A stretch of 64,000 nt of DNA from Daucus carota subsp. sativus (taxonomy: Eukaryota > Streptophyta > Magnoliopsida > Apiales > Apiaceae), in assembly GCF_001625215.2 (NCBI RefSeq), contig NC_030387.2:35921606-35985605 (forward strand). The letters run 5' to 3'. Made by a program: the position numbers and the translations under genes. Under the pieces are notes generated by a model. The model was given only the letters and a program-made list of their open reading frames with translations, made no database searches and was not told the origin of the DNA. Below, piece by piece: positions 33,600-46,986 of the stretch (the first letter of the stretch is position 1; each line of letters begins with the position of its first letter).

Positions 33600-36500
33600 A
33601 TGGCCTTAATTCCTACACCGGAAACCTTATCTCTTTCTGTTGTGTCCAACTCTCCCCATTACAAGTCCACCGCCGTCGCCGCCGTCTTCCACCACCACCC
33701 GCCGGCGTGCCATCCGTTCAAATCCGCCGTTTCTCTCTCTCCCTTTCGCCGGCCGTCATGGTCTCTTAAACCCCTCGCTTCCGCCACTAACTTGATGTCC
33801 AGTTCAGTACCGGTCAGTCCCTTATTTTATATAAATATTTTTATAAATATCTTTTTGTTGTGTTGTTAAATTATACTCCCTCCGTCCCCCTCAATTGTTT
33901 ACATTAGAGGGGGACACGGAGATCAAGACAATGTATAATAAATGAGTAAAGTTAGATGAAAAGTGGGTAAAGTGAGTAAAGTTAGATGAAAAGTGGGTAA
34001 AGTGGTGAGACCTATCAATATTTAATAATAGTTTTGAGATAATGGAGGAAAGTAGTGGGTGTAATAGTAGTTTTTATTGTTAAATATGAGATAATAGGGG
34101 AAGATAGTGGGTGTAATGATGAGAAAAACTTACTATTTATAGTAACGTAAAGAAATGAGAGGGACATCCCAAAATAGTAACCGTAAACAAATTAGAGGGA
34201 CAGAGGGAGTAACAAATTCAACAGCATTCGTTTGAGGATTTTGATACAACGTTTGTAGTTTATGCTATTGTATGAATGTAATTGTATGGTAAGTGCTTTG
34301 CCTGCCGAGATATTACTAATTTATGAATATCTGTAATTGTGTCTTGGACGAATTAAGTACTAATGTATTGGAGTTGCAAATGTCATGTCAACCTATTGTA
34401 GGTCGACTCCGCTGATGTTTATGTTGCTGATGTCAAAACTATATGCACTTTAATTGCGATTTGGTACATAATTTTTTTGTACTAATTGCATTTCATGGGC
34501 GGGGCAAACCAATTCAGGGGCCGGTGCGAAATCTGAAAATTGGATCCTGAATTTTTATTTTGATATAAATTTGAATATATCAGAACACAATAATAAATAA
34601 GAAATATATTCTGAAATTTTACTTAGATAGAAATACTTTTCTTGTGTATAGAGTCAATGATGTGTTTTTTTTTTGCGATGTATGTTAACAACTAAAATGA
34701 ACTCATTAAGTTGTGTAGTTAAAAATCTCTCCCAACCTATGTTGGGGAGAACTTGATAATAATTTCATAGTGACTGACTAATTTTTTTGTTCATAACATA
34801 TATATACATAGAGAGATAAATTTGGTGCCCTTTAAATTCGGTGGCCATGTGCGGTCGCTCATCCTGCGCTCCCTCAGGGCCGCCCCAGTTGCATTTGGGG
34901 ACAGGGTATCTGCTACATTCAATGTAATATGAATTCATTGACCACAGTGTTAAGATAACTTTAGCTCTGGAATTAAGAATTAGCTGACAAACCAATTGGT
35001 ATTGACTGGGTTATAGCAATGTTAGTCGGCTGCACGCTTCAGTAAGTCACAAGTCACGGTTGTTCCTGTTTATATAACTTCTTTTGCCCGCCTTTAGATT
35101 GGACACGAACTGCTCCTCACAAGTTTATTTGGCTGTTCATGTACAAAACTTAATGTTGTAAGTTACATCATCTCAATTCTCAATTGATGAATTTAAGGTT
35201 CTTGAGTATTAAAATTTTTTCTGCAGTATCATGTTTTAATGTTTGTTTGGGGATTTCTTTGTACCTTTTCCAATAATCTTTCCTCTATCAAAATATTTCT
35301 TAATGTAAAATATCCAAATTAATGTAAAATATTACTTTTCCACTATGTCTGCATATATTTCATTCCGGTTCCTCTCCTCTATCAAACAGCCAAAAAATGG
35401 ATTATACACTGTGGGGGATTTTATGACTAAAAAAGAGGAATTGCATGTGGTAAAACCAACAACAACTGTAGATGAAGGTAATTCTTGTGCTATTTTTCTG
35501 TTTGTTAACCCTTTTGATGTGTCAATCATTTAAAGTTTTTTTTTTGCTGTTTAGCATTGAATGCTCTTGTAGAGAACAGAATAACTGGTTTTCCTGTGAT
35601 TGATGAGGAGTGGAAATTGGTAAGTATTTCTTGATCTAGATCAGGTTTTCACAAAGATAGTTTTAATATATATTACCTATAGCATCTAAACTGGAGAACA
35701 CTGGACTGTTAGGATATTTCGTTATGTGTAGTTTTACTTATCTACAGAATAAGTAGGGTGGGGATTTCACTGGGCATGACAGGGCTACTTATAACTAATA
35801 AATATATGCTGTTTACTGGGGGCTTGCTGAATGTATATTGACTGTTTTCTGAAGAATACTCCTGGTTAACTTTGTAATGCATGCTCATGTTTGAGTATGT
35901 TTCCGATTACAACCTGGTCTGTCCTAATTTCATTTCTCTCGGCATGCTTTGAAATTGGTCCACATCAAATATGAATATATTATATATAAATGAAATAACT
36001 GGGCAGGGTCAATATATAAAATTCCAAGCTGTTTAGTTGTACGTTTAATTTAGAAGTCATTTCTTTTAATCATCTGAGATATGAATCCCTCGGAGAGACT
36101 ACAAAAAACTGATTTCATCACCTTAGAGGCATAAGTCCTAACCTAATTTACTAAGTTCCTATCGCTATACTGTTGTCTATCTTCATCTTGAATTTTTAAA
36201 ACAGTTTTCTGCATAAATGATTTTGTATTATTGGTTAGTCGTATAATCAAGAAGTTTAGAGGATGGATAACTGCAGCGAGATTATATATGGATTTTAATA
36301 AGCTCAACTGCTCATGAATTAAGTTGACAGATATAGTGAGCGGAATATATGAAGTAGTTTAAAGGCTCTACCATTTGCTGAAGGAACGAGCAGGTTTCTA
36401 ATAAAATCAGTGAGATGGGTAGAAAGCAAGTTTGAGTTTAACACCATTTTTAGTCTTCTTGAAATTAAAAGCTGACAGGATTTGTTCCTTGGCCATTGCG

Positions 36501-38248
36501 TTGACCGGATGAACCTATTGCCTGTTAAAGTTACCATGGCATAAACTGACTTGCTATGTTTCAAATACAGCTGCCTTTCTAAAAAGAGATTTGAGTTATT
36601 GTTTTATTTTCATCTTAAAACAGCCATGTGAAATAAATTGGTCATGTAGAGCTATTAGCTATCTGGTAAAACTATATGAGCTAATCATATGATAAAAGTA
36701 CTCTGTTGCTTCAGGTGGGTCTTGTTTCAGATTATGATCTACTTGCATTGGATTCTATATCAGGTATGTCAAAGTAATAATATCAACCTTAAAGGGAGGC
36801 TTGAGACCTCATTTAATTGATTGTCTACTTAGTATAGCAAACTCTTTTATTCTTAGAATACTGGGTAAGGTTGGTGTACTTTCTTCTTATTTATTTCACG
36901 AAAGAGCAACACCGCGGAACTTCAGCTTACATTTGTTTCCTTTCAGACTTGCTATACTTGTTCAGAAAAGTTTGTCTTCGATATATGCGTAGCTAAGCCA
37001 TTAAATTCTTTTGAAAATGTCAGATAGAGTTTAGTATATCCATAAGAACTGAAGGTTATGGAAAAGACTGGCCTAATATGTAATTTTTTAAAAACTATCA
37101 TCTGTTGCTGGAGTTTCTCTAGCGAAGACGATGCTTACTTGGAAAAAACCTTAACGTAAGAATCTAGGATTGTGTAGGGGTAAAGGCTATGCCCCCTCCC
37201 ACTTCACCATAGGTATTTGGTTTGTAATGTCACCTCCTGTATATGACCGTCTTCATGTACATGGAAAATACAAAATAATAAAACATAGAACATATTACTT
37301 TATTACCATCTGATTCATCTTGGCATCTTCGGATGGCAAGTATTAGCCATCTGTTTTTACTCCTTTTTGACTAGATGTATGATGTTTTTTCAGGTAGTAG
37401 TCGATCTGATACAAGCATGTTTCCTGAAGTTGACAGCACATGGAAAGTACGTGTTAACTTATTCACTCATGAAAGTTTGTGTGTTTAATGTTATTTCATG
37501 TGAAACGTGTTTTTTTTATGTTCTACGTTGTTGCGCTTCCGCCTTCCTGCAAGTCATAATTATACAAAAGCAGATAACGTATAATGAGTTGCTGCAACAA
37601 GTTGTATGTCAGACCACTGGTCCAAATGACACCATCATCACTGATTTTTAATTACCTCGATAGCCAAATTATTATTTTTGTATCAAAGATGATGATCTCA
37701 TCAGGAGTTGTTCCTATTTGATAAGCTAAAACACTTTAATTCTGATCTTTACTCGGTGCTTAATACAAAAAACAAGAAAGCATCTTTAGGATTCTTCAGG
37801 ATTCTCTTACAAATTTGTGGCCTCTGGATGCAGACATTCAATGAAGTGCAGAATTTACTCAGTAAAACGAATGGGAAACTGGTTGGTGATTTGATGACAC
37901 CCGCTCCTGTGGTTGTGCGGGAATCTACAAATCTTGAAGATGCTGCTCGGTATGGTCAAATACTCTTTGTTAGGATTGAAATTGAGTATTCGTGTACCCT
38001 CTTGTGCTGAAATGTCGGTTTTCGTTAATCACAGATTGTTGCTCGAAACAAAATATCGCCGACTTCCAGTCGTAGATAGTGTGGGAAGGCTGGTAAGCAT
38101 AATAGTGCTATCTTGTCGTTAGCTTTGATTTCTGTTCAAGTGCTTCCTCACAAACATTGACTGCATCTTGAAGGTTGGCATCATTACAAGGGGAAATGTT
38201 GTCAGAGCTGCCCTTCAAATAAAACGAGCTGCTGAAGCAGGAGCTTAA
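33600..38248 (+). CDS. CBSX2: Chloroplast CBS-domain protein, CBSX1/CBSX2-like
   Basis: Eight exons with matching phases: 33600-33812, 35390-35477, 35555-35619, 36715-36763, 37394-37446, 37834-37949, 38035-38092, 38174-38248; 238 residues, the family's usual length. Exon 1 (71 aa) is a Ser/Pro/Ala-rich plastid transit peptide. CBS domain 1 starts at YTVGDFMTKKEELHVVKP and covers exons 2-4; CBS domain 2 (GKLVGDLMTPAPVVV to VGIITRGNVV) covers exons 6-8. In Arabidopsis, CBSX1 and CBSX2 bind adenosine ligands and modulate plastid thioredoxins. No lesion was seen. I cannot separate CBSX1 from CBSX2, so the symbol is approximate. Intron 1 contains a Stowaway MITE, and the transposon stack ends 200 bp upstream. 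Confidence 0.93.
33876..34209. mobile_element. Stowaway-like MITE in CBSX intron 1
   Basis: It starts CTCCCTCCGTCCCCC and ends GGGACAGAGGGAG, with TA outside both ends (33874-33875 and 34210-34211). 334 bp, with internal tandem repeats of AAAGTGGGTAAAGT. Non-coding. It lies inside an intron and leaves the splice sites untouched. Confidence 0.82.
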
Positions 38249-39558
38249 CAGGATGCTAAGTTTTCCATACGAGTTTGCAGAAAGTTTCGATTGGTAAGAC
38301 ATGAATCACATGTGCTCTTGATTAACTTATACGATATGGGAAACCTTGGCATAGAGAACTGCAGGGAATGCAAAGTATTTAAAAGTTGAAATTGAGGTGT
38401 GTAAAATTTTGTCGTGCATATACAAGGCTGATAAGACGTGCCAGAATACTAGTTGAGGTTCGTTACAACTGCTTCTTACTTCACTCAGTTGTACAAATAG
38501 GAAAAGTTTGGGAATAAATATATGCACAACATTTTCCTGAATGTCTGTGGCATCACACCTCAATTATACAGCGCTTGCTGGGTTGGAGAAAGAGTGGTAA
38601 TTTGTTAAGTTATCTTCGGACATTTTTCTGTGTGTTGTCTAGTTGATCAATGACAATGTCTTATAGTATGCTTTACAGATCGAATAGCCAGTGGGATAAA
38701 TGATGTTTGGATTGCCAACTAAAAAGCTTTGAAAAAGTTTGCATAGCCAATGAGTTTATATGTTTGGATATCTAACTAAAAAGCTCAGAAAAAGTTTCCA
38801 ATGCCAATGAGCTTCTGTAATACTTCTCTGTACATCACAGAGTGCAATAATATAGGAGTACTTTTTATTTCAAACCATTTAAACTGGCCCCTCCCTTTTA
38901 AAATTAAAATACTTATATTATTATTTCGAAGAACATAAATAAATACAGTGAATTAGAATATTTATAATCAAGTATTATGCTATTTTATTTAGTTATAATA
39001 ATGATTTTAAGCTAGTATTTATATTATTAAACGTGGCCATGATATATCATAGATGGCAACGCATACTAAACATTAAATAAAATAATAATATTGAATATTT
39101 AATTCTTTCTCGGTGCAAAATGAAAAGAAGTCTGAATTCAATCTCACCGGTCACCAGTGATGAGTAGAATACCATCGGGAACTTGTTACTCGAAGAAACC
39201 TATGATTTGATAGGGACGTTTTTTCTGAACTTAAAAAATAATGACGGGTAAGAAATATGAATTGAGATCGGTGTTATTTATTCGAAGAAATTTCAGTTAC
39301 AGGATTTGATTATTATAATAATAATTGAGAAGACTGTTGCATTATAAAGAGGAAAGAAAAGAAAACAGACCATTAATGGTTTAAAGTCAAATTTGTCATT
39401 AATGAACATTTCTAAAGCTCTTTTTCCATTTGAATGAGACAAAACCTACGTTATCATAAAAAATTTATGAGGGGTTTATTCTTTTACGTATTTTCCTGCG
39501 TCTGGTTATACTGTATATTTTTTTAGTTGATTAGTTCTAACTCTAAAATTGAAAATAT
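38249..39558. other. 3' flank of CBSX and intergenic DNA
   Basis: Probable 3' UTR followed by AT-rich intergenic sequence. The phrase AAAAAGCT(T/C)(T/A)GAAAAAGTTT(G/C)CA occurs twice near 38720 and 38785 as a short direct repeat. No ORF with a recognisable domain. Confidence 0.5.
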
Positions 39559-39567
39559 TATTACGAA

Positions 39568-40318
39568 GGCTTAATTATACATTTGCCCTTGAAGTATGAT
39601 CATGTATACACATTAACCCTTGAAGAAAAAAAGCATACACATCAACCCTTGATATATTGAATATGTATATTTTGGCCCTTGCCTCTTCAAAAATTAATAA
39701 ATCGGTTGACCAGGACATCATAGTTGAGGGTAATCTTGGGAGTAAAATTTGGCATATACATATTATGACGATAATTGTACAAATATCATTACTTGGATAA
39801 CAAAACATACTGTAATCTTGAAACCCTATCGGAGCTTAAATATTATGTGTTTATTTGGGTTGGGTAGGTCTGTAAAAGCCTAATCTACTGAAATATTTCA
39901 ACGTATGGCTTTTTTAATAAAAAAAAATATACACCACATAAATTTTATTCTATTTTAAATGAATTTGAAACTTGAAATATTTTATATTTTAAATATTTTA
40001 AAGCCTAATCTACTGAAATATTTTAATTTAATTTTATATTTTTATTAAATAAACTAATTTTAAATAAAAAATAAAGTTAATTACATATAAGTTAATTGTA
40101 TATGTATACTAATATTATGGGGCTGGAAATTTGGGACCCTCAATTTAGCTTCTGCCGAGATTACCCTAGCTGTGATGTCCTGGTCAATTGTGTTTTTGAA
40201 GAGGCAAGGGCCTGAATGTACACATTCAATACATCAAGGGTTGATGTGTATGATTTTTTTCTTTAAGGGTTTATGTGTACACATGATCATACTTTAAGGT
40301 CCAATGTATAATTAAGCC
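39568..40318. mobile_element. Mutator-like MITE with long TIRs and 9-bp duplication
   Basis: The left end GGCTTAATTATACATTTG and the right end (GGCTTAATTATACATTGG read inward) start inverted repeats that continue for over 100 bp (CCTTGAAGTATGATCATG; AACCCTTGA; TTGAATATGTATAT; GGCCCTTGCCTCTTCAAAAA). The flanks carry the 9-bp direct repeat TATTACGAA (39559-39567 and 40319-40327), the Mutator signature. 751 bp, non-coding. Confidence 0.87.
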
Positions 40319-40327
40319 TATTACGAA

Positions 40328-43300
40328 TTATAGAACTAAATTTTTGAAAAATATGTGAAAATATAACTCTATAAAGAAAAAATTGTAATTATATACATGT
40401 TTTCAATTTATTTTCCGTTATCTGTCAAAAAAAAAATAACTTATTTTCTGTTAAAATTGCATATGTGATTGTAACGCTAGTTGAAATCAGTTGATTTTTA
40501 TATTGCGAGAATTATAATCGAGATTACATGTACTATACCGTATTTTTCAAAATTAATAGAAAATATAACTTGAATATTTCTTTACAAAAACCTTTTATGT
40601 CATAAAACACATTTAACAAATATTTTTTTATCACATAAACCCCATCTCTATGCACAAATGAATGTGAGTTTATCAGAAAAGTGTATTAGAACGATCCTTA
40701 AAACATCATTTCTACGATTAATAAATTGCTTGAACATGTGTACTGTTTACATCTCAGAAACTTTTAAACCCACCTCACAAATTAAATCAACATTTTAATT
40801 GGTTGATAATTTGGAATTTGAGTTAACATTCTGCAATTGCTTCTATATTCTTAGCTTAAATTAAGACAATTTCATACAAATTAAACCATCGATTTCCAAA
40901 TAAAGTTATAATTAGTTCTATTTGACTATTGCCTTGGCGCCTGGCGGAACATTATATAGATATAAATATAATTATTAACTATTTTAATGTTAATACACAG
41001 TAAAACTACCAAAACATAAAGCATGAAACATGGGTAGGTGGCTGTTGATTAGAAGGACAACTGCGATCTCCAAATCAACAAAGAACTACTGCATGTACAA
41101 AACAACAAACAGAAGAATTATCACGTTTTTGTTGGAAAATGGATGTTTCTAAATTACAATTAATATAATATTTATATGCAAGACAATGGCTCAACATGGT
41201 TTATATCAAAAGTCAAAATAAGATTGAAAGTAGCACACAAACATACAATTAAATTATCTAAGTTCATGCCAAAATTTAACACTGTACCAGATTGTTGTGA
41301 AAATTTGGAAAATATCAGCCAATGGATTATAAGCTTAGTCACCTCTCTAGGTAACCACTTGTAGTTTAACTGTTTAAGTCATATTGTAGATAACTTTTTC
41401 AATTTAATTAAAATTTTAAAATTTAAATTTATTGATTATTTTGTTTTTCAAAATATATTTCTCAATTTATCCATACTTTTGTCAATGGAAAAAAACCAGA
41501 GCTTATAATTCAAATAATCAAATAAGTTATGAATCAAATCCGTTTAAGATTGGATCAACCGCAATAAATCGAATGTTATTTATAGCATCTCACGTCAATA
41601 AAATATTGAAATTAAATTGTTTATTAATACAAATAAAAACGCATAATATGAATAAAATATTATATATTAGGAATTTTCGTAAGCACAATAAAAATTAATG
41701 TATACCAAATTTATCACTTATTTGTATTGTCTTTGTGTGATCTACGATATATATTTAATAGTTCAGATCATTATATTAAAAAATATAATCTGAATAAGTA
41801 TAATAGTAATTATATCCTTAGACAGTGTTCAATTTACGAGATGAAAAGAGGAATAAATAAATAAATATAATAAAAACGAAATATTAATTAGACCAGATTT
41901 TATGGGAAATAAAACATAAACTGAAACATTATTTTCAAGACATATCATTAGTGTTCCTCCTCATTCCATATCATTTAGTCATTCCATATCATTTAGGTAG
42001 ATGTAATTTTATATTCTGAATCGATAATCTCTGGCAACACAGCAATAGCTGAAGTTATCAGGTCGAAGCAGGGGCGGACACGCGCCTCCTAAAATTTATT
42101 TTTAACAATTTTTCACTATTTTAAATTTTATAAAATTACTAAAATGCTCTTCTTCAAATTTAAAAATATATAAATATTTTTCAAAAATTTGTTTAATACC
42201 CTCTAAATTCCATCTCTGTCGAGGTCCTTTTCTTTTCACACCAGGAAAAAGGAGGGCCACTAAATCATTCAAGAAAACACAAACCGCATAAATTGCAACT
42301 GCTGCTTTGACAGATAACAAAACTAAACCACCCCGTGGAAACTGAAGCATCCCTCGTCCAAAAGAGATTCTCCTATTGTTGGACGAGATGAATGAAACTA
42401 ATAAATGGCATCAAATAAAAAATTTTAATATATTTTATAATTTCTCTCTTATATTCATACTAAATTATACTACAAGGTTCATATGATATCATATATCAAA
42501 TATTATTCAACCCTCACGTTGAATTGTATTGATTTCGAATTCGACTCGAATTTTTGAGTTCGTGAGCCAAACTCGATTATCTTACTCTTTTTATGGTTCA
42601 ACTTGTTAAGTCTATCAAACAAATTTATATGCTCGAACTCGAGCTCATTAACAAGCTGGGCTGCCGAACCGAATTTTATACCGAGTCGAGTTGACTTAAA
42701 AAATCTGTTCAATTCAGTCACAATACTGCATATTTATATCTTATAATATTTTTGATTAACATGACATTCGATCATGTTAATTGTTGTATTACAGAATAAC
42801 AAGAACAATCCCCGTTAATAAAATTGACACGAAAGTAGTATTTGACGTTAGTTTTTACATATTAAAATTTAATATAAAAAATTGAAAAATACATAACAAA
42901 CAAATGAATGAGACGCGGATTAAAATTTCTCCATTTTCTCCGAGCTCACCGCGTCTCATTTTGTGGCCACTTTTCCTGATTGCTCAGTTCAAGTTATTTC
43001 GACATTCATTCTATTCACACGCCCTAAAGCTCCTACTCTGTTTCAGCCGAACTCATTTCTCTGTACACATGAATCCCTCTAGTCTCCATGCATGAATTAT
43101 TGTATAAAGTCGGGAGATAAAAAGAAGGATTTTCTGTGGTATGTCTACGTGCACATGTTAAACACGAAAATTTTTGTGTTTGGATTATTTTGATTGCCTC
43201 CTAAAAATAATAATGGTGGACGTCCTAAAATACACCAACCGCACCAATTAAAATGATCTAAACATAAAAATTTCTGCATTTAATATGTGTCCATGAACGC

Positions 43301-44078
43301 ACACTGTACCAACCCATAAAAAGAAAACATGAAACCAGCAGGGATAAGAAAAAGATAGATGAATTATACAGAGTGGGGCTGCCACAAAACTCGACATGAA
43401 CCCCAGCGGATAACCAGCAAATTACCTAACTCAATTCATCTCATAATTAAATTAATATAATAATAAATCAGCGGCAGTAGAGTCAGTAAACTAGTAGGCT
43501 CGTTTGCACCAAATCCAAAGCGACAGTAGGGCCTTTTATTTCTCGATTCCACCGCCACTCCCCCATCTCTCCCATACATGAGTAGCACATAAACATCAAC
43601 ATAGTATACAACATTCTCTTCTTCACGTCACAATCTATTCCAACTTGCTTTTCTTTTTTATTTTTATTTTTTATCCAACTTGCATTTTAAACACCACAAA
43701 GTTTATGTGTTTTACTTGCTTATTAAACGCAACAAGACATAGGTTTTTGTCATTATTTCTAGTGAAATGCATATATGCTTTTACAATTAACACAATAATG
43801 ACACATTTATCTATCATAATATAATATGCTTTTGCTCCGAAAATTCGGCTTTGCCAGTACATATGACCATAAATTGACATAATCATGAATTGACAATTAT
43901 AACAAAGGACCACAAGTTTAAACTATAATATAAAATATTTACACATTATTTTCAAGTCCGAACTTACAGTACTCTCATATCATAAAACATTAGAACCTAC
44001 AACTTGTGCTAAATAACAAAGTTATAATTTACCACTACAATAATAACAAAAAATAAAAAAGGCAGGACTAAATTAACA
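40328..44078. other. Intergenic, no supported gene
   Basis: Mostly AT-rich. Near 42490-42720 are repeats based on GAACTCGAGCTC and TTCGAATTCGACTCGAA, probably remains of an old transposon. Near 42065-42350 a minus-strand ORF (82 aa) shows some gene-like composition but no domain I know. The stretch just left of 44079 should include the 3' UTR of the ERF gene. Confidence 0.45.
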
Positions 44079-44492
44079 TTAGGCCTCGGGTTCGGGTTTG
44101 GGCATCTGGTTCAAGTCAAGCTCAACCGGGTCAACCCGAGAGTGAGACTGACACTGACCATTGGCGGTTTCCATTGCGTCAACTCTTGACCCGACCTCCA
44201 CAGCTTTGAGCCGTATAGCCTCCGCCGACAAATCAGTTCCGCCACCACCGACTTGAGACAGATCCGCAGGTTTAAACTCAGGGAAGTTGAGCTTGGCCGA
44301 TGGTCCACGTAACAAATACACAGCTATGTCATAAGCCCTGGCTGCCGCCTTTGGCGTGCTGTAAGAACCCAACCATATCCTCGTTCGTTTGTTTGGTTCT
44401 CTGATCTCCGCCACCCATTTTCCCCACTTCCTCATTCTTATCCCCTTGTATGGCTTCTCACTCCTCCTCTTTCTCGCTCCTCCTCCTTCCAT
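44079..44492 (-). CDS. AP2/ERF transcription factor, DREB group with EAR motif
   Basis: 137 residues in a single coding exon. A basic N-terminus ([12 protein letters not shown]) leads into one AP2 domain at about residues 14-72 ([50 protein letters not shown]), which binds DRE/GCC-type DNA in the nucleus. Near the C-terminus LDLNQMP (125-131) is an EAR repression motif, so it is probably a repressor. The combination and small size fit the ERF008-ERF011 branch of DREB subgroup A-5. I chose the ATG at 44492 because the upstream in-frame codons cross a likely leader intron (about 44499-44585, GTGAG...TTGCAG on the minus strand). No lesion. Confidence 0.9.
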   Translation of the reverse strand: MEGGGARKRRSEKPYKGIRMRKWGKWVAEIREPNKRTRIWLGSYSTPKAAARAYDIAVYLLRGPSAKLNFPEFKPADLSQVGGGGTDLSAEAIRLKAVEVGSRVDAMETANGQCQSHSRVDPVELDLNQMPKPEPEA

Positions 44493-44760
44493 TTTACTCT
44501 GCAACATATATAAACCGAAACTCTTTATATTATTCACTTATATACAAATAAAATCTTAAATGAATACACAATTCTCTGAACTCACCGTATTTTTGGTGCA
44601 CATACGTTCTTAACAGCGATAATTCTCCAAAAGAAAAATAAAAATTTACTGATATATACATATACTTTTTCTCGTATATGTATATATCAGTTGAGAGAGA
44701 TGAAGAGAGGAGAGAGTTTTGAAGGAGGATGTGATACACAGTAAGTGATTTTGTGTGTAA

Positions 44761-44773
44761 GGTTATAAATAAT
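44761..44773 (-). promoter_or_regulatory. Possible TATA box of the ERF gene
   Basis: The minus strand reads ATTATTTATAACC, about 270 bp upstream of the start codon and upstream of the putative leader intron. A pyrimidine-rich leader (TCCTCTCTTCATCTCTC at about 44700, minus strand) follows. Confidence 0.4.
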
Positions 44774-44849
44774 GTGGAAGGAGAGTAGGTCGGTGGTCGG
44801 TGGGGGTTAAAGAGATTGATACTACTAGTGTGACTTGACTTTGCGTCCA

Positions 44850-46980
44850 ATTCATAGACGTTTGTGTGCTTTGTTTTACGGTTTTGCTCTCGGTTTTGTT
44901 GTATTTTAGTTCCGACAACGGAGGGTGTTTTAGTAAATTTAATTGGTTTTGACGTATGCTTTAGAAAAATTGTGGGCTTATGACGATTTCATTTTGGATG
45001 ATAATAAAGTTTGTGTCTATCCTATGCCTGGAAAAAAATATATAAAATATTTAGTATTGTAAATTATTATTGAGTATTTTATATTATTAATGATATAATG
45101 TATGGGCTATTTTGCAATATTTTAAAATAACTAAATGTGTGGCACTATTATGATTCGATTGAATTTTTTTGTAAATATAGAATTTTCACCATCATAATTA
45201 TCCTATTATGATAAAAAAAAATTTTGAATTTTGAAAATAGAGTAAAAAAATGTATATTTTCATATTATATAATATTAAGAAATGCAACTAGTTTTGACTG
45301 ATACTAATTTTGAATACAAAGATCAAGTCCCCGTGTAAAGAAGTGATGTTTGATTAAATTTATATTATTTGTTATTAGATTGTATTAAAGATGTTAATAT
45401 TTCTCACCTAATTAATTTATAATATAATACATATATATTGTTTACAAGAAATTGGGCTAGTCAAAACTATTTACCTAGCTAAGAATAAATTTGTATGTAT
45501 GGATATGCATGGCAATGATATAAGTTGATAAAAGAAATGAAGACAAGAAGTTGATTTTCACATATTATATTGAACTGAGTTACAATAGTTGAACAAGTTT
45601 TTAAATTCTATACTATGCAGGGGGATAAAGTGATAAACTGCAGAGAGAGTGGTATTTTACAAGTTCACCGGTGCCATCGAGGCATATTCATCAAATTTAC
45701 AGGAATTTGCGGAGTTAAAACCCCGACTAAAACATAATTGACAAGATAAAAATTTATGTATGTGAATTTCAGCCTTCACTAGAATAATAACTCGAAAAGA
45801 AAAACTAAAGTTAAACATTCATAATATCGGTTCATTGAACCGTTGACTATACTCATGCTCGAATATTTATTGATTACTTATAAACGAATTACCCAAGCAT
45901 GAATTTATGAAAAAAGGATTTTCAAAGATTTTGTGCACGTAGCAACAGTAATCAATGAGAATATTTATACATGCATGATGGGGACAGATAACTTATTTTA
46001 TTCAAAGCCGGCAAAATACGAAAAAAAGTAGAATTTGTTATCCTCATTCGGACTCGCAATGATATGGGCACATGGGTTATAGAGCCGAGTGAGATTGGGT
46101 TTCATAACACACGTTGGATTGGCCCGATCAAGCAGGTACCAATTCAAGAAGTTTCCCCCAATTACACTTTGTTTGGGTGAACTAGCAGATCAATCTTAAG
46201 ATGGGCACCTGTTTTCGATTAACACTCGAATATAAATACATAAATCGTAAAGTTACGAATCATAATATCAGGATTCCCCTGCTACTGAATATTGGAAGTT
46301 TACAGCAGCTCATGATAGTGGTGTGCCAGCGGAAGACAATTACACTTACACGTTTCACCACCCCATTTGTGAGTTGTGACCGACAGAGTTACTTCCTTTT
46401 GGCAAAATGGCCTAAAATGTGCACTTCACTAATCTGCAGAGCACTCATAAAAAGAGGCAATTAATGTTACGAACAAAGTATCCACAGTACGAAATTACAA
46501 ATTGCTGCGAAACATCCATTCTGTCTACAGAGATACATTTTAATCCCGCTATTGGACATTGTAAAATTTTATACAGTTTATGATGATACATCACACATGA
46601 GTCTGCAGTGCGCTCATTAATCTCCCGACAATAACAAGTAAATAGGCATATAAAAAGGATAACCAGGAGGTCCAGGACTGATGACAGTGTATTACTGGAA
46701 ATTACTAGGTCTGAGAGATCAATTTTTACAGTCTATGCTAAAAGGTAGTATGACTTGAAAATAAGTAAATAAGATTACGAGTCTTCGATGACTTGACAAA
46801 CTCAAGGACTGATCAAAACGATTTTCCTGTGCCGGTGTATGACTGCGTTCATCTTGAATGTTTACTTCGCATTCCCATTCTTGACTTGGCATACCTGATT
46901 TTTTGTCAAGGCTTGAACAGCACAAATTGGTCAACAAAAGTCGCTATTCTCAGGAAAATACAAATAAGCAGATTACATGG
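44850..46980. other. Intergenic, no supported gene
   Basis: AT-rich, no long ORF or element ends recognised. The part next to 46987 should include the 3' UTR of the RRM gene. The ORFs at 46201-46464 and 46719-46937 have no recognisable domain. Confidence 0.45.
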
Positions 46981-46986
46981 AACCAA

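Noticed and set aside
42102-42350. 82-aa minus-strand ORF with a hydrophobic stretch
   Set aside because: Some gene-like composition but no recognisable family, splice context or conserved start; not called.
42503-42721. 72-aa minus-strand ORF
   Set aside because: Derived from GAACTCGAGCTC/TTCGAATTCGACTCG repeats; no convincing gene.
44493-44537. N-terminal extension of the ERF protein
   Set aside because: The in-frame upstream codons cross a likely leader-intron acceptor (TTGCAG); the family usually starts near the basic motif, so the ATG at 44492 was preferred.
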